Of a stretch of 64,000 bases of DNA, positions 1 to 10,967 are shown one piece after another (the first letter of the stretch is position 1; the number at the start of each line of letters is the position of its first letter). The position numbers and the translations under genes are program-made. A model generated the notes under the pieces. That model was given only the letters and a program-made list of their open reading frames with translations. It was not told the DNA's origin and did no database searches. Source of the DNA: Cloeon dipterum (Eukaryota; Arthropoda; Insecta; Ephemeroptera; Baetidae); assembly GCF_949628265.1 (NCBI RefSeq), contig NC_088789.1, positions 32,357,883-32,421,882 on the forward strand, in the 5' to 3' direction.

Positions 1-646
1 CGACCCGGGAAGAGGCAGGAAGCCGCTCAAACTGCGTTAATTGGTCTCGCCAACGCCGAAAAAGGGCGCAAAAATACAAATATAGACTCGAGTTTGCCGG
101 GCCAGCGAGCAGACGGAGGAAAATGGGTTTGTAATTAATTCTAAAAATGGAACTAGATTTTTTACGGCAAACGGCAAAAAGGAAAGAGAATAATTGTTTC
201 CTTGTGATTTTCCTGAGCGTAAATTAAATGTTGCAAAATATAAGCCTTTAATATTGTGTCTTTCTAGGCGTTAGGCGTCAAAATTTTAAATTCCCCACAC
301 ATGACCCCCCTGTACTACTGGAAGTCTTGATGTTATTTTAAGCATTTTGTGACATTCCAGGGGAATTCTTTTACATTTTCCAGGTCGTTAATAACTCAGC
401 AAAAGGCTTATGAATTTTTTATTCGGTTTTAGATGAAAATTAAAGCATACCTCCAGTAGTAGAGCGGGGGCTAAGTGTGAGGGAAAGTGAAATGTGGCTA
501 CAATTCAACTTAATCATTTTTTAAACTCAATAAGGAGCTAATTAAACACATCCCATGCATTCTAAAAGCTGAAAAACCCGAAACTCCGGTCTGGGAGAGG
601 GGGCCAAGTGTGTGTAAATTATTAAATTTAAGGAATTTCAGCCAAC

Positions 647-3600
647 CTGTGCTGAAAGCGTCTTGCAGAGCTCCTCCAGTTGAGCCTGACTGCGCTCGAG
701 GTGTTGCTTTTCCAGCTGTTGTTCGTGCAGCTGCGCGGCCAACTCTGCCCGTTCGGCCTGCTGCACGGCCAGCTGCGCGGCCAGGGCGGCCGCCTCGTCG
801 GCCGCCTGCTGGCGCTGCTGCTGCGCCTGCGCGAGCTGCGTCTGCAGCTGCGCCGCGTGCTCCGCTGCGGCCGCGAGCTCTGCGCGGAGGCGCGCCAGGT
901 CGTCCCTGGCGGCCGTGGCCTCCCGCCTGGCCGCCTCCAGCTCGCGACCGGCCTCCGCGGCGGTTGCTTCCAGCTCGCGCACCCTCCCCTCCAGCAGGTC
1001 CGCGGAGCCCGCCCTGAGCTGCAGGTCGTGGTTCAGCGCCTGCAGGTGCTGCACGTTCTCGCAGCTCAGACGCAGAAGCCGCTTCATTTCCGCCTCGCGC
1101 GCTTCCTGCCCGCTGCTCATGCTCGCCATTTCTGCCTCCAATTGCTCCAGTTTCTTGGCCTGAAAATTGACGAAATCGGGAAAATTAATTTTAAATTACA
1201 ATTTAAAAACGGTATCTTAATAAAAATATTATTTTTTAAGGTTTTTTTAAAATTAAATTTAAAAATTAGAAAAATATAAATTTAAGTGCGGGTGTTAATA
1301 CTTTCTTGCTGTTTAATTTTTTAATTAAGATAAATTTTCACCTGTTTATCCGCCTGTTGGGCGAGATTTCTGGCTTCCTCGCGGCTGTTCCGGAGGTCAA
1401 GCGCGAGTTTGTGGGTTTCGGCGGCGGCCGCGCGGCACCTGGCCTCGCTCTTGGCCAGCTGGGCCGTGGCCTGGGCGAGCTGGGCGCGCAGAGTGTGCGC
1501 GTCGGCCTCGACGGCGGCCAGGGTGCGCAGGTCGACCGTCTGGGCCATCGCCTGGCTCGTCTCCTCTTCGTGGCGGCGCCGCATTTCCTCGATGGCGCCT
1601 TCCTTCTGCTCCAAATTCCGGCTGATGATCTCGTAGCGCTGCCTCCACGCGGACACCTGCTCCTCCGCCGCACGCAACCTGGGCTCCTGCTGCTGCTGCA
1701 GGGATTCCAGCTGTTGCAGCAGGCCGTCCCTGTGCGTCCTGGCGTGCCGGAGGTCCTCCTCGAGCGCCGCCAGGGAGAGGTTGGTGGAGGCGAGCAGGCG
1801 GCTCTGGTTCTCGGCCTCGCGGCACACCTCGTCCAGCTTGGCCTGCAGCTGCCCGATCCGCGCCTCCTTCTCGCGCAGCATCTCGTGCCCCTGCTCCACG
1901 CACTTCTGCAAACTCGAGATCTGCTCCGTGCACGTCGCGTGAACTGCAGATGACCGCGATGCCTCGCAACGCAGCTCACTCTCCTATAATGAAATCTGGA
2001 TTTATTATCTATTTTTTGGTCATATTTTTACTGAAAGAAAGATTTTTTCATGTTTTAAAGGGGCGGCGGCGTCAGAAAAATCGTGAAAAGTGGCCTTGGA
2101 ACCAATCTCAGGGTGGGGTACCCTGAAAAAGGTTGTCAGGGTGGATAAGGTGGTAGGGCTTGTTGAGACCTTTCATTCAACACCTTGTGACTTGAAATCC
2201 ATCAATCCGTCGAATTTTAACAAAAATAAAACCATTTCCGAGTCAAAGCACGAAAAAAACGAAAAAATTAAATTAAATTTTTCTATGGGCGCGAAAAACC
2301 TCAAAATCGGTTTACAGGCCGGTGTCAGGCCTATGTGTGCGATGGAAAGGAAAAGATCGCAATCTGGGTCCATTTGCGGATAAAAATGGCGAATTTTCTA
2401 TGGGGAAAGTCCAAAAACCACGTTTTTCGCACTCTAAAACCTACCTAGTTCCTAAATTTTCGTGATAAATGGACGAATTTTGTGTCAAAAGACGCGTAGT
2501 TAAGCTTTTCATAGGAACCTTACTGTCGATTTATGAATCTTTTAGTCTTGAACCGAAAATATGGCTGGCGGAAATAAAAATTGGTCCGAAAAATACATAA
2601 TTTAAATTTTAATAGAAAACTTGCCAATTTTTAATCTTTATAAAATCTCTTAAAATGTTGTTATTCGATACTTATCAGAGATTAACAGGCGGCATTACTG
2701 GAAAACCTTTTATTTTTAATTTTTCGAAAATTTAAGCTTTTGCAAAAATTGGATTTTAAAAAATCGTAGTAATTCGAAAAATGGTCTGATTTTGGAAAAC
2801 CGTAAACGAGAGGACGTGCCCCACCGAGAGGCATCGTCTGGTGCCTCTGGCCCACGGGGCCCCGGGTGGGCCCCGAATATCGAAATTTAGTAATGTGTCA
2901 CACAACACGGGTTTGCACCTTACAAAAATTAATAACTCGGATCCTATTGGTCGCAGGGTAAAACACCAAAGTTCGTCGGACTCGTGGTTAAATTCTGTGT
3001 CGAATTATGTCAAAATCGGGGCTCTTTCGCCCCCCGGCCCAAAAACCCCAATAATCTCGGCGTGCAATAATTACCCTTTTTTAAAATTGTTGTAATTCGA
3101 ACTAAATTCAATTTTCTATTTTAAATTATAACAAATCCGCTTCGATTTGGTGTTCGGAGGGCCTTTTGTGACGCTGAAAATTCGAATTTTTTGTTTATTA
3201 AAAAATTGGTCCGCTTCGATTTTTATTAAAGAGAACTATCGATTTCCTTTTTTTTTAAATCCAGTTCCATCGATTTTTGGGATGAAAATCTTTGAATGCT
3301 TTTATAGTCCCGTAAATTGAGGTTATTTTTAATTGAAATTTTAATTTCATCGTTACGTGCCTGCCAATCTAAGGTTTTTGATTACATTATTCCGTTTTTG
3401 ATACCTTGAGGATCTGTTCGAGGCGGAGTTCACTCTCAGTCTGGTCATTCCTGACGCGCATCACCTCGAGGGAAAGGTCGCGGTTGTGCTGCTCGTAAAA
3501 ACGCAGCTGCCGCCGCGCCTCCAACAACATTGCCGACAGCTTCTGCTCCTGAATTTTGATAAAATTTCAATTTATTGCGATGGAAGGAATTCAAGGATTT

Positions 3601-6600
3601 TTTGTCGGAATTTTTTTTCCAGCATCAAATTTCAAGATGCATTAACGAGGAAATAATTTGCTTACTTAGGGAGCGAAATAAATTAATATAAAATAAAATC
3701 CGCAAAAGATACTTATTGAAAATCAAATGTATACAAATATTTACAATAAACAACATTCAAACCTGAGAAAATGGTCGCAGTCCAAGACAGTTATGATGAT
3801 GGCCACAATACGAAATGTCTGCTACTCCGAAACACAACTAGACAAGGGCAATTTCAATTTTTCACTTTTTAAATCCGTCTCGGTTTCAATTTCATGCGTC
3901 TGGTTATTCGGATCATTTACAGAAATGAAATTAATCGTGTTTAAGAAGTAGAAAAGGTGTTTCTTTAATCAAAAACTCAAATGTTAGTCAACGAACACAG
4001 CATTACTGATTGTTAAAGAATATAAAAAAATAAATGCAAGAGAGTAACACATAACAACAATTAAAGGTGGCGCGTGGCGTGGCACAACACACGGAAAATG
4101 TTAGTCCAAATCACATGATCGTCTTTCTTTCATCCCTTCTTTCTCGGAACGGGGGTTAGTCTGAGTAGAAAAATAGAACAAGTTTGTTAGACGTCGTGGA
4201 CGGAGCGGCGATTGACCTCGGCCTCCGGAATAAACGGCTGCCCGTCCCACCGGCTCTTCGTGTCGACCAACGCCTCCTGCAGCTGGCCGATTATCGTCCG
4301 CTGCTCAGAAATCTATTAAAAAAATTTTTAAAAATAATACAATAATAGATTAATATAATTTAATCTCACCTCCTTTTCTTTGTTTAGTAGCGACAATTTT
4401 AGCTCGTCGGGCGTCATTTTGTTAATGTGAGCCAAAGTCTGAGATCTGCTCGGTCCAGCCGCGGCCTGCAGCGTGCTGATGAGCTCCTCCTTGCCCCGCA
4501 GCTTGCATTCCAACTCCTGCAGGCGCGCTTCGAGCCTGCTCACCTAAATGCCACAAAAATAAACACAATAAATTTAAATTTCTGACCTAAAAAGTGCCAA
4601 AAACCCAATTTTTTGAATTTAACCGGTTACGCCTCCTTTTTTGAGCAAAGGAATTGCTTCTGGGGTGAGAAAAATTATGAAAATTCACCAGTTGCATAAA
4701 CCTTAAGTGTTCGAAGCCGCCAATTAACAGATGGCGCCACCGTAGACTTTCGATTTTAAGGCACTTCCGCTGCGATTTCAGATTCAATCTAGCTACTGTG
4801 CATTCTTCAATTAATTTGCTAATTTTTGACGTGCTGAAAACCAAAATCGGTTCAGCCAATCGGCGTAGAATCGTGAAAAACTATTTTTTGAAATAAAATC
4901 TTTTTCAACGTTTCTACGGCGAATGGCTGAACCGATTTTGGTTTTCAGCACGTCAAAAATTAGCAAATTAATTAAAAAAAGCGAAATAGCTTGATTGAGT
5001 CTGAAATCGCAGCGGAAATGCCTTAAAACCGCTCAAAACAAAATTTTTAAGAAAGTCTGTGGTTGCGCCATCTGTTGGCGGCTTCAATAACTAAGGGTTT
5101 ATGCAACTGGTCAATTGCAGATTCTCAAAAGGGGTGTAAGTTTGGCCTGAATAAAATTCAGCAATTGATAATAGCGTCAAAAACTGCCTAAATTCAGAAA
5201 GCTGATTTAATTTCCAGTTTTTTTCCTAACGTGCAAATTTCCCTCAAATTTATTTTTTCGCACAAAACTCGTCTGAAAAGTTCAACTGGCCTTTCGGGAA
5301 CCTTTAAAATATTGAAGGGAAAAATTAAAATACTCAAAATCAAGTTAATTTATTTGAGAATCATCTCAGAAAAATGGTTTTTCATTTCAATAATTTCTTT
5401 TATTTATCAGAGGTTAACACGGACAGCACAGCTGGCGCAAAATAAAACGTTCAAATCTTTTTTTGGCTACTGCGCATGCGTCAATCAGCTGCCAATGCCA
5501 ATCACGAAGCATGGCTATGACGTCAGAAGGGAGACGCTTGCGCAGTAGCAATACAAAAATTCAAACGTTGCGCGCGCAAATTCAACGTGTGTGTTCGCTT
5601 TGTGCCTCTTCTCGCACGTCAAAAAAAGTTTTTCGACCGGAAAAATTATTTATTCTACCTATTTAAACCCTCAGGAATCGATTGGAACGTACAAAAATGT
5701 GTTTTCAGTCGGTTTTTAAACATAAAAATGTTTAAAAATTGATTTTCACTCGATTTAAAATTATTCTCATCTTGAGGTGCATTTACTTAACAAATTTCTG
5801 AATTAACTTCAGCTGAAAGTAATTTATGGGCGTGTGCGGTTACAAAATATTTACTTTGCGGCTTCGGTGGCTCACCTCAAAGTGCACACGTTCATTCGCT
5901 ATCTCATTACTTCACGCGCAAACACATTAATTATTAAAATTTTAATACCTCCTTTCTAGAAAAACCTTGAACCAAAATTAGAAATAAATCACACCTGCTG
6001 TAAGCCAGCTTTTGTCATTTTCTGTTTACATTTCCGAGCAAAGAAGGCCATTTAGCGTTGATCGAGCCTTGAACGTTCGATCGCGTTGCAAAAGCTTTTG
6101 GAATCGAGCCAAAATTACGGGGAAACCCTTCCTCGGGGGTGAAATGAAACGTCCAGGGACTCACCTGCTCCTTGCTCATGTCGGCCTGCTCATTTTGCGA
6201 GCGCTGCAGCTGCTGACACTGCTCGTTCTGCAAGCAATTCGAGACGAAATGAATGAAAATGCCGCGTCGAGACCGAGAAAGAAAGCGAGCGAGCGGCCGA
6301 ACGACGGAGCGCGACTTGACTTTATTTCTGATTTCGTCTCGGAGGGCCGCGCGACCGAAATAACCCGCCCCCTCCCCCTTTGATTCGGGAGAGTGGATAA
6401 CATGTGTGCGTGTGTGTGTGTGTGTACCAGACACAGGAAGGAAGCAGAGAAAGGGTTTTATTGCCGGAGGGATACAAAAAATTTAAAAGCGCGGCTGACA
6501 TTTAACAGACGCGCGCAGAGGTCGTTTTTTATGTTTATGACGCTTGAAAATAATAGCTGCGTTTATAATTGGGATATTTATTCGTACAGCTGAAGCTAAA

Positions 6601-9600
6601 GATCCGTTTAATCAGTAAATTAGGCTCAATTAGTCCTGTTTGTAAAAAATAAATTATTTCAAAACTTAAAAGTCTACAACAAATAACTGCATTTATTTTA
6701 TTTATTGTTCAGAGTTCAAAATTTGTCTGCTTCTTTGCAATATGGGCAGAAAAAAATACTTTTCGTGCAGTAATGCCGAACAAATACTTTTGAAAAAATT
6801 GGCCAATGTATTTTTTAATTTTTTAACCGGAATTTGAGTCACAGAGAGTCTGAATCTACACATAAATTACCCTATATTTAAAATAATCTCAATTTTCAGG
6901 GTACAAAAACACATTACTTGGGTTGGATTTTCACAAAGGAGAAAAAATTAGCATATTTAGCACGTTTTTTGGGTAATTAGGATTTTTAAAATCTACAATT
7001 TCGTACAATTTTCCGTTTAGCAAATAAATAATGCTGAACGTAGTCCTGTTTATAACAAATAAAAATAATTAAATATCTAAAATATTCCAAACTTCAAAAA
7101 TTGCTAAAAAGACAAATAATATATAAATTAAAAATTATTAATTTTTTATTTTTTAATTACAAAGTCAACAACAAAGAACCTTATTCCTTTTTTTCGTTCA
7201 GCGTTCAAAATTTTATGTCTGCTTTTCTTTGCAACAAGGGCAGAAAAAAATAGTTTTGATGGACCAAAGAAAAATCTTTCTAATAAAAAAAATTGATCAA
7301 GGTTTTGAACTGTAAATAAGTTAACAGCCAGGCGAATTTTAGATAGAAAAGTCAATACAAATTTTTTTCAACTGGTTTTGAGTCAAAGAAGGTCTCATTT
7401 TGGGTATTTTGTACTTTTGTATTCACCTGGAAAGTTACAATTTTTACTTTTAAAATTTAAAATTATAAATTGAACATAAAAAACAAAATCTCAACATTGG
7501 TTCAGTTAGTAAACACCCTATTGTAGCCATAAATTTGAAAGAAAAGACAATTTATGCCAAAATTAAACAGCTGGACAAATTTTTTTTTTATAAAAAAGTG
7601 GAATTTTCGGAAAATGTTAATTTGAAAGCTAAAGAAAACCACACCACCTACAAATTTTTAGACAAACCTCGATTAACTTGAATTTTCATTATGTCGCTTT
7701 TAGTTTTATTTTTAATTTGAAAAACATCTGGATTATTTCCACCAGCATCAATTATTTATCGAATTTGAAGTTATTATTTCAAGAAATAGGCAAACAATTC
7801 ATTTTGACAATGAGGATAATTCACTCCGACAATCAAGAGCAGAAATTCTAATTAATATTTCATCTTTTCGATCAATGCAAGATTTGTTTTTTTCTGAATT
7901 GGCTTAAAGTGGAATGATACTGGGCAACAATTGAAAACTATTTAAATTGTTGGAAGCCTTAAACAATTGACCTATAAACAAATTGTTCAACAATTTGCAA
8001 TAATAAAATGACCTTCCTACAATAAAAATTCAAATTTTGCCAATTTTCTCCAAAATGTAGAGTGCTTGAAAATATTTTCTTCTTGGTTTATTTCGATTCC
8101 TCTCGTCGAGATCTGTCCAACGGTGTATGCCACTTATTGGGGAAACTCTTGGTTTTGAAATTAAATCGGATTTCAAGTAAGGAGACAGCCATTACCATTT
8201 GAAAAGCACGCTAACTTTCCAGCCAATTTTCCAAAAAAAATACAGTGCATCTTAGGTCAATTTAGGCTTCAACTGAATCCTAAGGGGCGAGTTTATGCAT
8301 TGGCAACAAGCATTTTCCAGGCTTTTCCAGTATCATTCCTCTTTAAATTAGGACTGGAAACTGCATTTGTTAGCGAAAAAAAATAAATTAAAACTTCATA
8401 CATAATGCCTGGATTTAATTAATTGATGGAAAGATTAAAAAACCATTGTACGAAATTAATTCATCGCAGACTTATAGATTTTATTTCCTTCATTCGTGTA
8501 TATTAATTTGTTAGTAGAAAAAGGGAGAAACGTCACTTTGGCGGAGGGTCAGTCTCAAAGCATGCTTTTACTCTGGATTTCGATCTGTGCCTTCTACACG
8601 ACTGCCTTGAAGAATTGCACATCTTGATCTTTTCAAAAGGGGCAGTGTAAAAAAATTAATTTTCAAGGCAAAAGACGCTTACTTGGTGCTCGACCACGAT
8701 TTTCACGTTCTTCGCTTCCGCGTCCTCCACAGCCTCCTTTCTCACGTGGTTGTGCGTTCCAGCAGAATGCTTTAAACAGATTTTTTTATTCAACTCTAAT
8801 CAAAAATTACAATTAATCTACAAATTAATCACGATAAATAATAAAGAATGAAGAGAGCGCCGGCAACAATCACGACTTGCACCAAGAGTTTGTTGGAAAC
8901 AAAGGTCAGTTTTCGTACTTCCGGTTCGGCTCGTTTCTGCTTGAGTTCCTTGCGCAGCGTGTCGATCAGCAGGTTCTGGTAGTTGCTCTGCTGCAGCAGC
9001 TTCTCCATTTGCTGCTGCACCTCCTTGGTGCGCTGCTCCTGCTGCAGTTTCTGGTCGTGCTTTGCCGCCACTTCCTGCGTCAGCGCTTTTATTTCTTCCG
9101 ACTGCTTGCACACACGCTGAAAAATTAATCGGAATTGATAAATAAATTATTAAATCGGGCAATAGGAAAGTTTCCTTCGAATTTTGGTTAAGCGTGAAGC
9201 CGAAATGTTGAGCATCGTCGAAACAGCCAAAATCGAAGGGGGGGCGTAACCGAAGGAATACAATATGGCGGAGCACCACGTGCCACGCCCCCTAAGAGTG
9301 GCGAGTAGTGCTCTGTAGCCTGCCGCGCCCACCATATTGTATACCATCGGTTACGCCCCCATCTTCAGCTGTTTCTCGAGAGGGGCGTAACCGAGGGAAT
9401 ACAGACATGGCTCGCCGCTCGTATGGGGGCGTGGTGCACCGCCATATTGTATTCCCTTGGTTATGCCCCCTTTTTCGGAAGCCAATTTCGGCCTTTTCGA
9501 CGCCGAGAAGTTCGATTTCTTGCACATTATAAAATCTCGTATTTTTGTAAAACCAAAATTTGAAGGAAGGGGATGTTTCGCCCACCTTTTCCAGCTTTTT

Positions 9601-10470
9601 CCTCTGACTAGTCTCATGGGACAACTCTCGGACCTTGGTGTCCAGCTCAAGTTGCAGCCGCGACTTTTCAATGCTCTCGGAATGCTTTGATAATTTATTT
9701 AAATTATTTTCCTACAATTTAAAAATAAATATAAATACCTCGGTTGAGGAGCCCTTCAGTCTGACGAGGGCTTGGTCCTTTTCCAGCAGCTTGTCCTTCA
9801 GCTCTCGATTCATTTCTTGTAAAACCTGAATTTTGCTGTTAAAATATCAGGGTAAATCTCTGCACAATTCAAAAAAATGAACACCCAACCTTTCGAGGTC
9901 TTTGCACTTAGTTAAATACTGTCTAGCAAACTGGCTGCTCTCCTGAAGCCTCTTGACCAGGTCTTCATTTGTGCTGCGTCTGATTAAAAAATTATTACCA
10001 CCCCCTGACAAATAAAAACACCCTATATTTACCCTGATTCCACGTCATGGCTTCCCAAGCCAGAATCACCCTGAAAGATAAAATTCAAATTAACCTCTTA
10101 ATTAAAAATCCACAAACACCCCGGACCAATTTTGTGCTGGTAAAGCGTCCAGGTCGAAAAGATCCCTCCTCAGGGTCAAGCACCTTCTGCTCGAGCTTGT
10201 TGACCGACGCCGACGCCACTTTTTCCAGTTCGAGCGTGTGTTTGCTCATGACTGCGATCGTGTCCAGCAGCTCGGACACCCACTTCTCGTACAGACTGGA
10301 CTTGAGCTGCGGCAAATCGGATATATGTATAAGAAAAAACCCTGCGGAGGAAGGCTTTGTACCTTGTGCACCGTGTCGCCGCCGTGCAGCTCGATCTGGC
10401 GCACTTCGTGCTCGATCATCTGCCGAAACTCGGACGTCAGCTCGCCGACGCTGCTGTTCCTGTCCGACAT
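647..10470 (-). CDS. Long coiled-coil protein gene, 3' end beyond the left edge
   Basis: I do not recognise an orthologue. Exons, all joining in frame: 10470-10363, 10306-10127, 10070-10033, 9979-9890, 9835-9739, 9684-9586, 9116-8919, 8769-8683, 6227-6165, 4543-4370, 3548-3405, 1983-1342, 1159-647. This reads 811 codons without a stop, and the last donor (CAG|GTTGGC) points to a further exon outside the window. Start chosen at MSDRNSS, just downstream of a GC-rich promoter; the upstream in-frame ATG is only six codons earlier. After a non-repetitive N-terminus of about 140 residues the protein is almost entirely heptad-like E/K/Q/L/A-rich coiled coil. The last two exons are GC-rich, unlike the AT-rich introns. 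A Golgi, centrosome or membrane-tether scaffold is plausible but not shown. Two alternative terminal exons (8829-9116 and 4187-4312) would give shorter forms. The introns hold several MITEs. Confidence 0.8.
2095..2870 (-). repeat. Interspersed repeat with conserved TCAGGGT/ACCCTGA hairpin
   Basis: This intronic stretch is similar over most of its length to the reverse complement of 27780-28575. Shared anchors are the hairpin near 2107-2125, the segment around TATGGGCGCGAAAA near 2284, the phrase around CAAAAGACGCG near 2487, and a GGCCC-rich block near 2850. No coding capacity is evident. Related pieces lie at 12740-12900, 29370-29960, 38100-38560, 54040-54500 and 58930-59400. I cannot assign a transposon class. 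Confidence 0.7.
4187..4312 (-). other. Alternative terminal exon of the coiled-coil gene
   Basis: After the acceptor TTAATAG, this 42-codon exon starts in phase 0 with ISEQRTIIGQLQEAL and ends RRSVHDV-stop. It follows exon 4543-4370 in frame and would close a 419-aa isoform. Skipping it joins exon 4370 in frame to 3548-3405 and extends the coiled coil by more than 430 residues. An alternative reading is two adjacent genes, but no start or promoter is evident between 4187 and 3548. Confidence 0.6.
4686..5112. mobile_element. Palindromic MITE, family 1, copy 1
   Basis: This is a 427-bp foldback element. The left arm begins CACCAGTTGCATAAACC and the right arm ends GGTTTATGCAACTGGTC, and the arms are complementary over most of their length (for example CTGAAAACCAAAATCGGTTC against its reverse complement around a short centre near 4880). 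AATT flanks both ends. There are no ORFs. It sits in an intron of the coiled-coil gene. Sister copies are at 16116, 18420 and 21529. Confidence 0.9.
5420..5700. mobile_element. MITE-like inverted repeat related to the 13.56 kb copy
   Basis: Imperfect inverted repeat centred near 5500, with TGCGCATGCGTCA and GACGCTTGCGCA arms and outer arms reading CAAACGTT. The right edge carries CCCTCAGGAATCGATTGG, the terminal motif also seen at 13576, 17064 and 22643. The left boundary is uncertain. Intronic and non-coding. Confidence 0.6.
6403..6427. repeat. (GT)n microsatellite
   Basis: Near-perfect GT repeat of about 25 bp in an intron of the coiled-coil gene. Similar short CA/GT runs occur near 17855-17876 and 19681-19694. 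Confidence 0.85.
6600..7420. repeat. Diverged tandem duplication inside an intron
   Basis: The segment around 6680-6790 (TTCAAAATTTGTCTGCTTCT, then GGGCAGAAAAAAATA) recurs in direct orientation around 7190-7260 with the same order of words. The following GAGTCA and AGTCTGAATC-like words also repeat. This suggests an old direct duplication of about 450 bp of intron sequence. AT-rich, with no coding signal. Confidence 0.55.
7897..8350. repeat. Foldback sequence with TTAAAG-GGAATGATACTGG arms
   Basis: AAAGTGGAATGATACTGG at 7905-7922 is matched in inverse orientation by CCAGTATCATTCCTCTTT at 8328-8345. The enclosed stretch of about 0.4 kb is AT-rich and non-coding. It could be another non-autonomous element; no target duplication was made out. 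Confidence 0.5.
8829..9116 (-). other. Alternative last exon encoding a C-terminal tail anchor
   Basis: Reading exon 9116-8919 through its possible donor (GAA|GTACGA) instead of splicing adds a basic stretch (around VRKLTFVSNK) followed by about 17 hydrophobic residues and a short tail YYLS before TGA. This is the layout of a tail-anchored protein: coiled coil in the cytosol and one TM helix at the extreme C-terminus. The resulting isoform would be 299 aa. Splicing at the internal donor instead joins in frame to 8769-8683 and removes the anchor. Both readings are open, so this may be alternative splicing or polyadenylation; transcript data would decide. Confidence 0.6.
9205..9512. mobile_element. 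Nested inverted-repeat element with GGGGCGTAACC motifs
   Basis: The motif GGGGCGTAACC(G/A)(A/G)GGAATACA occurs four times in alternating orientation (near 9241, 9345 inverted, 9380, and 9445 inverted), with outer arms containing CAATATGGCGG and its complement. The outer flanks (CGTCGAAA...GCCGAAAT type) also pair. The arrangement suggests one small inverted-repeat element inside another, all within an intron of the coiled-coil gene. Confidence 0.65.
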
Positions 10471-10967
10471 TTTGGCTTGAGGCGTCACATAATCGGGTTA
10501 AGGACGGAGGCGGCGGCGGCGGCACCTCCAGAGGCCGCCAACATCTGGAAGAGACGTGACCCTCCGCCTTTTTCTGCACCGCACACTCCACTTTCACCAC
10601 ACCCAGCCCACCACAGTCCAAAACATTCGCTCGGCCAATCACAGCGCTCCCTCCAAACCCCGGCCAATCACAGCGCTTCCCTCTAGCCGCAGCCAATGAG
10701 AGAAGGGAAAAGAGTTCACCGGTACTAAGTAAACCGGTTTATTTTGTTAAATTGGATTCTTTGGTTTAATTTTAATGTTCTTTCGGGTTGAATAATTCTT
10801 GATTGGAATTTTTATGAATTAAAACGTTTGAAATTTGAAGAATTATCAGGGTTTAATCCCGTTAAGAATTTTAACTAAACCGGTTTTTAGCGGTGAAAAT
10901 GTAAACAAACCTGCTGAGAATGTAAACAAACCCGAAATCTCAAAGAATTAGATCATTTTGTGCGAAA
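10471..10967. promoter_or_regulatory. Bidirectional promoter with CCAAT boxes
   Basis: This gap of just under 500 bp separates two divergent start codons. It contains two direct copies of GGCCAATCACAGCGCT (about 10634 and 10660) and a third CCAAT in GCAGCCAATGAGAG (about 10690), plus a GGC run near 10510. Clustered CCAAT boxes are the classical NF-Y signature of compact housekeeping promoters. Binding and bidirectionality are inferred. Confidence 0.65.

Noticed and set aside
610..1279. Long plus-strand open frames rich in Pro/Ala/Arg
   Set aside because: Shadows of the GC-rich coiled-coil exon on the minus strand, whose heptad composition and in-frame splice sites are convincing.
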